Shown: one piece after another, positions 8,718 through 16,375 of the stretch
How positions within the stretch are numbered: position 1 is the first letter of the stretch
Layout: the number at the start of each line of letters is the position of its first letter
Assembly (NCBI GenBank): GCA_934203075.1
Contig: CAKPYT010000046.1
Location: 1-64,000, forward strand
Direction: 5' to 3'
Length of the DNA stretch: 64,000 nucleotides
Source: an uncultured Clostridia bacterium
GTDB taxonomy: Bacteria; Bacillota; Clostridia; Christensenellales; CAG-314
Notes under the pieces: generated by a model
Database searches by the model: none
Seen by the model: the letters and a program-made list of their open reading frames with translations, nothing else
What the model was told of the DNA's origin: nothing
Made by a program: the position numbers and the translations under genes

Positions 8718-8751
8718 GGAGGCGCGCGGGGATTCCGCGGCAGAGTATCGC

Positions 8752-9324
8752 ATGAAAACAGAAAAACGCACACCCGGCGATTACGTGGTCAGCACGTGGT
8801 CGGGCGGCAAAACAACGCAGATCGTCATCTACCCCCCGCAAAGCGTTTATGCGGATCGTGACTTTTTGTTCCGCATCTCTTCCGCAACGGTCGAAACGGA
8901 ACACAGCGATTTTACGCCGTTGCCCGCTTACGACCGTGTGATTCTGACGCTGCAGGGAGATTTTACCCTTACGCACAACGGCGGAACGCCGATTTTGTTG
9001 CATCCGCTGCATCCGCATTCTTTCGGGGGCGAAGAGCATACCGAAAGTGACGGTAAAGTGACGGATTTTAACCTGATGACGCGCAAAGGGGCAGCGGAAG
9101 GGAAGGTAGAGTGTCTTTGCCGATCCGTCGTAACGGCAAAAGAAGGATTTCACTTGTTTTATGCCGCAGAAAATTCCGTACTATCTGCGGAAGGGAAGGA
9201 ATATCTTCTTGAGAAAGGAGAAAGCTTATATTTGACGTTGACTGCGGGAGAGTCCGCAACCGTCGGTGTGAAGGGTTCGGTTGTGTACGCAGCCGTAAAA
9301 GAGATCCATAAGGAGGTTATGTGA
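8752..9324 (+). CDS. HutD/Ves family protein
   Basis: A 190-residue cupin-type protein whose N-terminus (WSGGKTTQIVIYPP) and middle (ISSATVETEHSDFTPLPAYDR) match the HutD/Ves family. The biochemical role of this family is unsettled; members sit near histidine-utilisation genes in some bacteria. No hut genes are near here. The ribosome-binding site is weak. Its stop codon overlaps the next start (TGATG), so it is coupled to the membrane-anchored protein that follows. Confidence 0.8.
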   Translation: MKTEKRTPGDYVVSTWSGGKTTQIVIYPPQSVYADRDFLFRISSATVETEHSDFTPLPAYDRVILTLQGDFTLTHNGGTPILLHPLHPHSFGGEEHTESDGKVTDFNLMTRKGAAEGKVECLCRSVVTAKEGFHLFYAAENSVLSAEGKEYLLEKGESLYLTLTAGESATVGVKGSVVYAAVKEIHKEVM

Positions 9325-10280
9325 TGGCACGACCTATGGCTTTACCGAGAACGGGTTGTCTCGGGAAATTATTTTCGTTGGTGCTGGTGCTGGTTCTGAT
9401 TGTCGTCGTTGCTTATTTTGTCGTGGGCAATCTGACGCCGGCACAACTGGGATTCGGAGATTTTGAGATTTCGGAGGGGAAAACGGTAGCGGATTACGGC
9501 CTTGCGGACGTGAAGCTGAAAGATTTGCTGAGTTTCGTTCTTTCTCTCTCCAAGGATAATAAATCGGAAGTGGTAACGAACGCTCCGTCCGAAGAGGATG
9601 AAAAAACAACGGACGAGACGATGGAAAAGATTCTTCCGAAAGATCTGAACGGAAACTTGGACTATCTGAAACTGGCAGAGGGAAAGGTCTATACCACCCG
9701 TGCGATGAAGTATTGTTTCGGAGATCGCCAGTTAGCCTATGCGTTCAACCAATTGTTGCAGCAAGCCGTGGAGAAGGGTTCGTTTTTCTCGGAGGATCTG
9801 AAAGCGTTGGGAGAAATGGGCGCCAGAATCGAAGAGATCACCGTAGCGAAGGACGAAACGGGATACTATCTGCGCACCGTTGCGAGTGTCGCCATGACGG
9901 AGGACACGAAGAAACAGTTGAGTTCCATACCGTTTCTGAATCTGAAAGATCGCATTTACGTTACTTCGTACAACCGCATTTCCGTAAATGCGGACGGAAC
10001 TCTGCAAACTTCGCCGATGAGCGTTTCGGTAAACGGTCAGTCTGAGGCGTTAAGCAAAGTGATTCTGGATATCGCCATCGGCGAGCAGGACGGAAAGCCG
10101 GCGGACGTCTATCTGAACGATACGGTCGGCTCTGCGTTTGCGGACGTATTGCGTAACCTCGGGCAAATCGGCACGGCCGATGCGGACGAAAACGGCTACG
10201 TCACCGGCAACGAAACTATCGGGGAAGCAGGGCTGAAAGAACATGAAATCACCGTGTTGACGAACACGTTATTGCCGTAA
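9324..10280 (+). CDS. Membrane-anchored protein of unknown function
   Basis: A 318-residue product with a short N-terminus, one strongly hydrophobic segment near residues 15-37, and a soluble, probably extracellular region. An acidic Ser/Thr-rich linker (about 75-100) precedes a domain that begins around 105. I do not recognise the domain; it has no cysteines or catalytic motif that stand out. AAGGAGG (9310-9316) lies 7 bases before ATG 9324, which overlaps the stop of the HutD-like gene. A terminator follows immediately. Confidence 0.75.
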   Translation: MARPMALPRTGCLGKLFSLVLVLVLIVVVAYFVVGNLTPAQLGFGDFEISEGKTVADYGLADVKLKDLLSFVLSLSKDNKSEVVTNAPSEEDEKTTDETMEKILPKDLNGNLDYLKLAEGKVYTTRAMKYCFGDRQLAYAFNQLLQQAVEKGSFFSEDLKALGEMGARIEEITVAKDETGYYLRTVASVAMTEDTKKQLSSIPFLNLKDRIYVTSYNRISVNADGTLQTSPMSVSVNGQSEALSKVILDIAIGEQDGKPADVYLNDTVGSAFADVLRNLGQIGTADADENGYVTGNETIGEAGLKEHEITVLTNTLLP

Positions 10281-10294
10281 AAGAAAAGCAGAGA

Positions 10295-10327
10295 AGTGCG
10301 TAACCCCAAAGTTACGTACTTTCTTTT
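10295..10327 (+). terminator. Intrinsic terminator
   Basis: AGTGCGTAAC / GTTACGTACT (one G.T pair), a 6-base loop, then TTCTTTTC. It ends the sdaAB unit. Confidence 0.75.
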
Positions 10328-10347
10328 CGGTTGATTCGGGAGAAGAA

Positions 10348-10923
10348 ATGAGAGAACAGGAATTAAAGTACCTGATTTCCGCCGGGGATTACGACGAATT
10401 GCGGAAAGAGAGCGTGGAAGAACGTTTGCAGACGAATTACTACTTTGATACCCGTGCGTTTCCCGGGGCAATGCTGCGCCTTCGGCAGAAGCATACGGGG
10501 GTGTGGAAACTTGCTTTGAAACTGCGCAAAGGCGAAGCGGACGGCGTGTTTGTCAACGAGGAAAAGAGCGTTGTCGTTTCCGCGGAGGACGCGGCGCGTT
10601 GGCAAAACGAAGGCATCTCTTCGGAGGTGGTCAATCGTACGTTCGGCGTTCGGTTCGGGCCTCACCTGTTCCGACTGCTCGGAAGTTTACAGACGCTGCG
10701 GTGCATCGTGCCCGTGGGGGAATGGCGTTTCGAAGCGGATCGGAACGATTATTGCGGCAAACGGGATTACGAAATCGAGTGTGAGGGGGAGGACGAGGCC
10801 TCTCTGCAAGAAGCGGCAAAGTACCTGAAAGAGCGTTTTTCCTGCCGGGAAAGCACGGCCAAATATCTGCGCTTTTTAAGGGAATACGAAAAGGGGCTCG
10901 CAGAGGGACTTTCGTGCCGGTAA
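10348..10923 (+). CDS. CYTH-domain protein
   Basis: A 191-residue tunnel-fold protein of the CYTH superfamily (class IV adenylate cyclase/thiamine-triphosphatase). It has the EQELK version of ExExK at residues 3-7, then NYYFDT, LRLR, LALKLRKG and an acidic FEADRNDY...YEIECEGED run that would bind metal and triphosphate. Similar Firmicutes proteins act on inorganic triphosphate or nucleotides, but substrate is not predictable here. GGGAG lies upstream of the start. Confidence 0.85.
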   Translation: MREQELKYLISAGDYDELRKESVEERLQTNYYFDTRAFPGAMLRLRQKHTGVWKLALKLRKGEADGVFVNEEKSVVVSAEDAARWQNEGISSEVVNRTFGVRFGPHLFRLLGSLQTLRCIVPVGEWRFEADRNDYCGKRDYEIECEGEDEASLQEAAKYLKERFSCRESTAKYLRFLREYEKGLAEGLSCR

Positions 10924-10938
10924 AGTTCCGGCTTGCGG

Positions 10939-10967
10939 TTGGCAAAGCGAAGAAAACGTGTTATAAT
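10939..10967 (+). promoter_or_regulatory. Sigma-A type promoter for ruvX
   Basis: TTGGCA (10939-10944), 17 bp and TATAAT (10962-10967). Confidence 0.85.
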
Positions 10968-11001
10968 AAGCCAAAAGTGTTAAAATAAAACAGGGGCAGT
11001 T

Positions 11002-11412
11002 ATGAGAATATTGGCGTTGGACGTAGGTGACGTGCGAATCGGGCTGGCAATCAGCGACCCGATGCAGATTTTGGCAAACCCGCTGGAAACGTATCGCAGA
11101 ACGGGCAAGATCGAGCAGGACGCGGCATACGTGGCAAATCTGGTAAAAGAAAGAGAGGTCGGGCGGATTGTTTGCGGGTGGCCCAAGAGTATGAACAATA
11201 CGGAAAACGAGCAAACGCGCAAGACCAAAGAATTTGCAGACGTGCTTGCAACAAAAACGGACGTGCCGATGGTTTTCATGGACGAGCGTCTGACCACCGT
11301 TTCGGCAACGCGCGTGCTGATCGACGGCGGTGTGCGGCGGGAGGATCGTAAAAAAGTGGTGGATAAAATCGCCGCAACGATTATTCTGGAGGACTATTTG
11401 CGCACCTTGTAA
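11002..11412 (+). CDS. ruvX: Putative pre-16S rRNA nuclease / Holliday-junction resolvase-like RuvX (YqgF)
   Basis: An RNase H-fold nuclease of 136 residues, the usual length. The three acidic regions are visible: ALDVGDVRIGLAISDP (4-19), VFMDERLTTVSA (about 91-102) and KVVDKIAATIILEDYL near the end. YqgF proteins are implicated in 16S rRNA 5' maturation and in resolving branched DNA. In Firmicutes it commonly sits next to a DUF1292 (YrzB) gene, as here, 61 bases downstream. Confidence 0.93.
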   Translation: MRILALDVGDVRIGLAISDPMQILANPLETYRRTGKIEQDAAYVANLVKEREVGRIVCGWPKSMNNTENEQTRKTKEFADVLATKTDVPMVFMDERLTTVSATRVLIDGGVRREDRKKVVDKIAATIILEDYLRTL

Positions 11413-11473
11413 AAGGGAGATCAATAGAAAACCGGGAAAAACAACAAATAAACATCAAAGGGGATGGATTTTT

Positions 11474-11860
11474 ATGTTAGACGAAAAGAAAGTGAACGAA
11501 AACGCGGAAGAGTTGGAAGACGATTTCGACGGAGAAGTGATTGAATTGGAAAACGAGGACGGCGAAACGATGTCCTTCTATCACGTAGCGACCTTCGATC
11601 TGGACGATAAATGGTACGTGGCGTTTCAGCCGACGGAGGACACGGAAGAACTTTCGGAAGACGAGGTCGTGTTTTTCGAACTCGGTCAGGACGAAGACGG
11701 AGAAGATTTGTTCCTGCCCGTGGAGGATGAAGATTTGCAGGCACGTTTGTACGATGAGTTTTCCGCATTGGTAGAAGAAGGCTGCGATTGTGAAGATTGC
11801 GGCTGTGAAGAATGCGCGGACGGCGCATGCGATTGCAATAGCGAAGGAGACAAAGAATGA
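11474..11860 (+). CDS. DUF1292 (YrzB-like) acidic protein with Cys-rich tail
   Basis: A 128-residue, very acidic protein. Residues about 22-70 have the DUF1292 pattern (IELENEDGETMSFYHVATFDLDDKWYVAF). The last 30 or so residues are Cys-rich: seven Cys within 18 positions, in the pattern CDCEDCGCEEC and ACDC. Most YrzB homologues are near 100 residues and lack such a tail, which suggests metal binding. ATG 11474 follows AAAGGGG by about 10 bases. Its stop overlaps the next DUF1292 gene by ATGA. Confidence 0.85.
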   Translation: MLDEKKVNENAEELEDDFDGEVIELENEDGETMSFYHVATFDLDDKWYVAFQPTEDTEELSEDEVVFFELGQDEDGEDLFLPVEDEDLQARLYDEFSALVEEGCDCEDCGCEECADGACDCNSEGDKE

Positions 11861-12246
11861 ATCTGGAAGAAAGACAACCGGAAGTGTTGACGCTCCAGGG
11901 GGAGGACGGAAAAGACTATCGTTTTTTGCCGATTCTTTCGTTGGACGTGGATGAAAAAGTATACTACATTCTGCAGCCGTTGGATATGCAGGAGCACGAA
12001 AACGCTTTGATCGCGTTGCAGGTAGAGCAGCAGGCGGACGGATCTTTGCAGTATCTTGCCGTGGAGGACGATGCCGTGCTGGATCGCATCAGCGAAGAAT
12101 TCGAGCGTTGCCTGGAAGCGGGGGAACACGAGTGTTCCTGCTGCGGGCACGACTGTGAGGACTGCGGGCATGATTGCGGGGAAGCAGACGCATGTTCTTG
12201 CGAGCACGATTCCTCCTGCGATTGCGGCTGTCACGATCACGAATAA
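11857..12246 (+). CDS. Second DUF1292-type protein with Cys/His-rich tail
   Basis: A 129-residue paralogue-like protein. The first 75 or so residues keep the DUF1292 strand pattern (VLTLQGEDGKDYRFLPILSL and KVYYILQPLD), although divergent. The final 37 residues hold 11 Cys and 5 His in CGHDC-type units, stronger than in the upstream copy. It is translationally coupled to that copy, so they probably form a pair. Metal storage or metal-dependent association is inferred; no function is known for the domain. Confidence 0.8.
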   Translation: MNLEERQPEVLTLQGEDGKDYRFLPILSLDVDEKVYYILQPLDMQEHENALIALQVEQQADGSLQYLAVEDDAVLDRISEEFERCLEAGEHECSCCGHDCEDCGHDCGEADACSCEHDSSCDCGCHDHE

Positions 12247-12295
12247 CGCCGGCAACGGAAACGGCAGGGTACTGCCGCAGAAGAAACGAGAAAAG

Positions 12296-12332
12296 AATAC
12301 TTTCCGCATACGTTTGCGGAAAGTATTTTTTT
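12296..12332 (+). terminator. Intrinsic terminator
   Basis: A perfect 13-bp stem, AATACTTTCCGCA / TGCGGAAAGTATT, a 6-base loop and a T-run. It closes the ruvX-DUF1292 unit. Confidence 0.92.
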
Positions 12333-12422
12333 AGGGAAAACGCGAGAAGATCCGCCACAGTCCGGCACGGAACCGAAGCGGAAGAAAATTCCGGGAAAGT
12401 ACGTAAAATCACGGCAAAAACA

Positions 12423-12451
12423 TTGCCAAAGGAGCGGGATTGTGGTAAACT
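12423..12451 (+). promoter_or_regulatory. Promoter of the rpsB unit, extended -10
   Basis: TTGCCA (12423-12428), 17 bp and TGTGGTAAACT, giving -10 TAAACT at 12446-12451. Confidence 0.75.
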
Positions 12452-12457
12452 AGTCAA

Positions 12458-12569
12458 GGTTTATTACGCACTCGGGCGATATTCGGTGGTTGTGCCGCTT
12501 TTACGGTAGAAACCGGAGCAAATACTCCCCGGGGAGGAACTAAAACAAAATCGAAAGGAGAAAACAAAA
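12458..12569 (+). promoter_or_regulatory. rpsB 5' leader, possible S2 autoregulatory RNA
   Basis: About 110 nt lie between the predicted transcription start and rpsB. Small inverted repeats include GGAG-CAAATA-CTCC and the palindrome CTCCCCGGGGAG just before the ribosome-binding site AAAGGAG. S2-binding leaders are known in several bacteria; this one is only a candidate. Confidence 0.35.
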
Positions 12570-13358
12570 ATGGCAGTAGTTTCTATGAAACAACTTTTGG
12601 AAGCAGGCGTTCATTTCGGGCATCAGACCAGAAGATGGAACCCGAAAATGAAAAAGTACATCTATTCGGTGCGCAACGATATTCACATCATCGACTTGCA
12701 GCAAACGGTAAAATTGGCGGAGGAAGCGTATGCTTTCGTTCGTGATATCGTAAAAAGCGGCAAATCCGTGTTGTTCGTCGGCACCAAAAAGCAAGCGCAG
12801 GCCGCAATTCAGCAGGAAGCGGAAAAATGCGGGATGTACTACGTGAACAACCGTTGGCTGGGCGGCACGCTGACCAACTTCAAAACGATGCGTACGCGTA
12901 TCGACCGTCTGAATCACATCGACCAGATGGAAAAAATGGGCGAGTTCGAACAACTTCCCAAAAAAGAAGTTGCCGGCTTAAAGAAAGAACGCGAAAAACT
13001 TTTGGCGAACCTGGGCGGTATCCGCGAAATGAAAACGCTTCCGGGCGTATTGTTCATTGTGGATCCCAAGAAGGAAGCCATTGCCGTGCAGGAAGCACGT
13101 TCCTTGCACATTCCGATCGTAGCCATTGCGGATACGAACTGTGATCCGGACGTGATCGATTGCATCATTCCGGGGAACGACGACGCAATCGGCGCCGTAA
13201 AAGTCATGGCCGGCGTCATTGCCAATGCCGTAATCGAAGCGAAAGAAGGCATTGTTTATAATGTAGAAGATGACGAAGCCGTCGCTCTGGAAGCAGCGGT
13301 TGCTCAGAACAAGGCGGAAGAAGCAGCGGAAGCGGCTCCCGCAGAACAGGCAGAATAA
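12570..13358 (+). CDS. rpsB: 30S ribosomal protein S2
   Basis: Structural protein of the small subunit that contacts S1 and the head-body junction. The 262 residues show the S2 signatures: [22 protein letters not shown] at the N-terminus, [22 protein letters not shown], and [14 protein letters not shown]...IPGNDDA. The C-terminus ends in an Ala/Glu-rich tail. AAAGGAG lies upstream. It is followed by tsf after 18 bases, the near-universal pairing. Confidence 0.98.
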   Translation: MAVVSMKQLLEAGVHFGHQTRRWNPKMKKYIYSVRNDIHIIDLQQTVKLAEEAYAFVRDIVKSGKSVLFVGTKKQAQAAIQQEAEKCGMYYVNNRWLGGTLTNFKTMRTRIDRLNHIDQMEKMGEFEQLPKKEVAGLKKEREKLLANLGGIREMKTLPGVLFIVDPKKEAIAVQEARSLHIPIVAIADTNCDPDVIDCIIPGNDDAIGAVKVMAGVIANAVIEAKEGIVYNVEDDEAVALEAAVAQNKAEEAAEAAPAEQAE

Positions 13359-13376
13359 TTTTCGGAGGTCAGAAAT

Positions 13377-14042
13377 ATGGCTAATTTTACGAATGCAGAC
13401 GTTATGAAACTGCGTGCGCAAACCGGCGTAGGCATGATGGATTGCAAAAAAGCGTTGGTCCAGGCGGACGGCAATTTTGAAGAAGCGGTAAAAATTCTGC
13501 GCGAAAAGGGCATGGCAAGTGCCGAAAAACGTGCGGGGAAAGTTGCTGCGGAAGGCATTGTGGATAGCTACATTCACATGGGCGGTAAAATCGGCGTTTT
13601 GATCGAAGTGAACTGCGAAACGGACTTTGTCGCACGGAGCGAACAGTTCCGTCAGCTCGTACACGACCTGGCAATGCAGGTTGCGGCAGCGCATCCGGAA
13701 GTCGTTTCGGTGGAAGACGTAGACCCTCAAAAAGTGCAGGCAGAAAGAGAAATTCTATTGGCACAGGCGAAAAACGAACCGAAACCGAAGCCGCAAGCCG
13801 TCATCGAAAAGATGGTGGAAGGCCGCATTCAAAAATACTACAAAGAAGTATGTCTGCTGGAGCAGGATTTTGTAAAAGATCCTTCCAAGACCGTAAAACA
13901 ATTGGTGAGCGAAGCCGTAGCATCGATCGGCGAAAAGATCAGCGTCCGCAGATTCGTTTACTTCAAAATGGGTGAAGGTATCGAAAAGAAACAAGACACC
14001 TTTGTACAGGAAATTCAGGATCAATTGGCAAAATTGCAATAA
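13377..14042 (+). CDS. tsf: Elongation factor Ts
   Basis: Guanine-nucleotide exchange factor for EF-Tu. The protein has 221 residues, the short form common in Clostridia. The N-terminal UBA-like domain contains the signature LRAQTGVGMMDCKKAL, and IEVNCETDFVAR marks the core that inserts into EF-Tu. The short second half resembles the compact dimerisation region of other clostridial EF-Ts. A strong terminator follows the stop codon. Confidence 0.97.
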   Translation: MANFTNADVMKLRAQTGVGMMDCKKALVQADGNFEEAVKILREKGMASAEKRAGKVAAEGIVDSYIHMGGKIGVLIEVNCETDFVARSEQFRQLVHDLAMQVAAAHPEVVSVEDVDPQKVQAEREILLAQAKNEPKPKPQAVIEKMVEGRIQKYYKEVCLLEQDFVKDPSKTVKQLVSEAVASIGEKISVRRFVYFKMGEGIEKKQDTFVQEIQDQLAKLQ

Positions 14043-14059
14043 CGATTGCCGTAAAGAGG

Positions 14060-14091
14060 GGGACATATTTCAAAAATATGTCCCTTTTTTT
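14060..14091 (+). terminator. Strong intrinsic terminator between tsf and pyrH
   Basis: GGGACATATTT / AAATATGTCCC, a perfect 11-bp stem with a CAA loop, then seven T. It sits 37 bases before the pyrH start, with no promoter visible between. Confidence 0.92.
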
Positions 14092-14128
14092 GAAGAAACG
14101 GCGCATGCAGCGCCGTGCGGAGGAAAAC

Positions 14129-14830
14129 GTGGCGAAATATCATAGAATCGTGATTAAAATCAGCGGGGAGGCTTTGGCGAGCGAACAGGGGTTCGGCCTT
14201 TGCGAAGAGACGATCCGTAGTCTGGTGGGGCAAATCAAGGAAGTGACGGAAGAGGGTATTCAGGTCGGCATCATCGTCGGCGGCGGCAACTTTTGGCGCG
14301 GCCGGCAGGGCACGGAAATGAACCGTACCACGGCAGACCATATGGGAATGCTGGCAACGCTCATCAATTCGCTTGCTCTGCAGGATGCTCTGGAACGTGC
14401 CGGCGTGCCGACGCGCGTACAAAGCGCCCTGGATATCGACCGGGTGGCAGAGCCGTACATTTTGCGTAAGGCGATCCGGCATTTCGAAAAGGGACGTGTC
14501 GTCATTTTTGCTTGCGGAACGGGGAATCCGTACTTTTCTACCGATACGGGCGCGGCATTGCGCGCTGCGGAAGTGGAGGCGGACGCTTTGCTGCTTGCCA
14601 AAAACGTGGACGGTATTTACGACAGTGACCCGAAACTGAACCCGAAGGCGAAAAAGTTCGAACATCTGACCTATATGGATTGTATTCGTTTGGGCTTAAA
14701 AGCCATGGATACCACGGCAATTTCCATGTGTATGGAAAATAAGATTCCGGTAATTGCGTTCGCCGTAAAGGAGGAGAACAGTATCCTCAGGGTAGCGAAC
14801 GGGGAACAAATCGGTACGATTATTTCTTAA
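14129..14830 (+). CDS. pyrH: UMP kinase
   Basis: Phosphorylates UMP to UDP; bacterial amino-acid-kinase-fold enzyme. From GTG 14129 the product has 233 residues and begins with the expected HRIVIKISGEAL. IVGGGNFWRG (about 46-55), GMLATLINSLALQDAL and STDTGAALRAAEVEAD follow. GTG 14129 is chosen because GGAGG lies 5 bases upstream. An in-frame ATG at 14078 is inside the terminator hairpin, and another at 14105 lacks a good ribosome-binding site. Expression seems to depend on read-through of the upstream terminator. Confidence 0.93.
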   Translation: MAKYHRIVIKISGEALASEQGFGLCEETIRSLVGQIKEVTEEGIQVGIIVGGGNFWRGRQGTEMNRTTADHMGMLATLINSLALQDALERAGVPTRVQSALDIDRVAEPYILRKAIRHFEKGRVVIFACGTGNPYFSTDTGAALRAAEVEADALLLAKNVDGIYDSDPKLNPKAKKFEHLTYMDCIRLGLKAMDTTAISMCMENKIPVIAFAVKEENSILRVANGEQIGTIIS

Positions 14831-14834
14831 AGGC

Positions 14835-14863
14835 TTGAAAAGGTCCGATATTTTTAGTAAAAT
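14835..14863 (+). promoter_or_regulatory. Sigma-A type promoter for frr
   Basis: TTGAAA (14835-14840), 17 bp and TAAAAT (14858-14863), just after the pyrH stop. Confidence 0.8.
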
Positions 14864-14892
14864 AAGTAAAATTGAGCATGGGGGAAAAGATT

Positions 14893-15468
14893 ATGACTTT
14901 CGATCATCCGCAAGTAGAAGTATTATTCAACGAGTTACAGGAAAAATGTGACAAAGCAACCGAGTACATGAAAAGTGAGTTTTCAAACATGCGCGCAGGT
15001 CGTGCAAATCCGAAAATTCTGGATAAAGTCGTAGTGGAATACTACGGAACGATGACGCCCTTGAACCAAATGGGGAATATCTCCATCAGCGATCCGCGCA
15101 GTCTGGTCGTTTCGTTGTGGGATAAATCTGCCTTGGGTAAGGTGGAGAAAGCGATCCTGGCGGCAAATCTCGGGTTGACGCCGCAAAACAACGGCGAAGT
15201 GATTCGTCTCACCTTCCCGATTGTGACGGAAGAACGGCGAAAAGAATTGGTAAAATCCGTTAAAAAATTGTCCGAAGAAACGAAAGTCGTCGTGCGCAAC
15301 GCGCGCCGCGATCTGCTGGACGGGTTAAAGAAACTGAAAAACGATAAAGTTCTTTCGGAGGACGCAGTAGCCAACTACGAAAAAATTGCGGAGAAGGCCA
15401 TCACGCATCAGATGGATTATATCGACCAGTTGACCAAAGAAAAAGAAACGGACGTCATGTCGGTTTGA
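14893..15468 (+). CDS. frr: Ribosome recycling factor
   Basis: With EF-G, splits the post-termination ribosome. From ATG 14893 it has 191 residues, near the usual 185. The signature MRAGRANPKILDKVVVEYYG is present, and the C-terminal long helices are rich in Lys/Glu as expected. GGGGGA lies about 8 bases before ATG 14893; an earlier in-frame ATG at 14878 overlaps that ribosome-binding site. A promoter lies immediately upstream, and the stop overlaps the next start as TGATG. Confidence 0.96.
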   Translation: MTFDHPQVEVLFNELQEKCDKATEYMKSEFSNMRAGRANPKILDKVVVEYYGTMTPLNQMGNISISDPRSLVVSLWDKSALGKVEKAILAANLGLTPQNNGEVIRLTFPIVTEERRKELVKSVKKLSEETKVVVRNARRDLLDGLKKLKNDKVLSEDAVANYEKIAEKAITHQMDYIDQLTKEKETDVMSV

Positions 15469-15686
15469 TGCAGCTACAGGACTTGATCGGGCGCAGGACG
15501 CAGGACGCCTGCGCCCTTCTTCAAAAAGAAAACATTCCTTTCATTGTGGAAACGTACGTCAGCGAAAAGCAAAAAAAAGCCGATGCCTGTCTGGTGATTC
15601 GTGCAACAAAGTTGCCGGACGGCACAGTATCTCTGGTGCAGGGTAATTTTTTGCTGGAAGCGGGCATAATGAAAACAGAGGAGTAG
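15468..15686 (+). CDS. Small protein between frr and uppS, PASTA-like pattern, unknown
   Basis: A 72-residue product whose ATG overlaps the frr stop (TGATG), so it is likely translated by coupling. The sequence runs QDLIGRRTQDACALLQ, then a strand with ETYVSEKQKKADACLVIRAT and LVQGNFLL. That order (LIG...A..LL.....VIR) is reminiscent of one PASTA repeat, but there is no membrane anchor and I do not claim the family. Its tight position ahead of uppS suggests a conserved accessory role in this lineage. Confidence 0.65.
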   Translation: MQLQDLIGRRTQDACALLQKENIPFIVETYVSEKQKKADACLVIRATKLPDGTVSLVQGNFLLEAGIMKTEE

Positions 15687-15691
15687 CCGCA

Positions 15692-16375
15692 ATGAAACAA
15701 CCAAAACACGTTGCTTTTATCATGGACGGGAACGGACGCTGGGCAAAACAACGCCTGATGCGGCGGGTTTCCGGGCATAAACAGGGGTTGAACACCGTAA
15801 CGCGCGTTTTGCGCCATGCCAGAGAATGCGGAATCGAAGTGGTGTCTCTGTATGTGTTCAGCACGGAAAACTGGCATCGCCCGCAGGAAGAAGTGAACGG
15901 TTTGTTTCGTCTTGCGCGGGAGTTTCTGGCAAAAACGGATTTTGCAAAGGAGGAAACGAGAATTATCGTTTCCGGGGATTGTTCCGGACTGCCGGAGGAT
16001 CTGAAACTCCAGATTCGCGCAACGGAGCAAAAGACCGAGAAGTTTTCGTTTATTGTAAATCTTTGCATCGATTACGGCGGAAGAGACGAATTGCTGCATG
16101 CCGTAAACACGTTGCTGCAAAGCGGCGTAACGCATGCGGATGAGAACACGCTCCGTGCGGCGTTGTATCAACCGACGCTTCCCGACCCGGATTTTATCAT
16201 TCGTACGGGTGGCGAAAAGAGGCTGAGCAATTTTTTGTTATTTCAGTCCGCTTATGCGGAATTGTATTTTACCGAAACGCTCTGGCCGGATTTTACGGAA
16301 GAAGAGTTTGACCTTGCCCTGCAGGATTATTCCAAAAGAAAAAGAAAGTTTGGCAGAATAGAGGAATCCGAATGA
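15692..16375 (+). CDS. uppS: Undecaprenyl diphosphate synthase (cis-prenyltransferase)
   Basis: Adds isopentenyl units in cis to farnesyl diphosphate to make the lipid carrier for cell-wall synthesis. The 227 residues carry HVAFIMDGNGRWAKQR (catalytic Asp at about residue 12), SLYVFSTENWHRP, LCIDYGGRDEL, and the closing RTGGEKRLSNFLLFQSAYAE. It lies 5 bases after the small unknown gene and overlaps cdsA by 4 bases, inside the lipid/isoprenoid part of the superoperon. Confidence 0.97.
   Translation: MKQPKHVAFIMDGNGRWAKQRLMRRVSGHKQGLNTVTRVLRHARECGIEVVSLYVFSTENWHRPQEEVNGLFRLAREFLAKTDFAKEETRIIVSGDCSGLPEDLKLQIRATEQKTEKFSFIVNLCIDYGGRDELLHAVNTLLQSGVTHADENTLRAALYQPTLPDPDFIIRTGGEKRLSNFLLFQSAYAELYFTETLWPDFTEEEFDLALQDYSKRKRKFGRIEESE

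Noticed and set aside
14078..14128. Upstream ATG for pyrH at 14078
   Set aside because: It lies in the 3' arm of the terminator hairpin and has no ribosome-binding site. GTG 14129 has GGAGG at a good distance.
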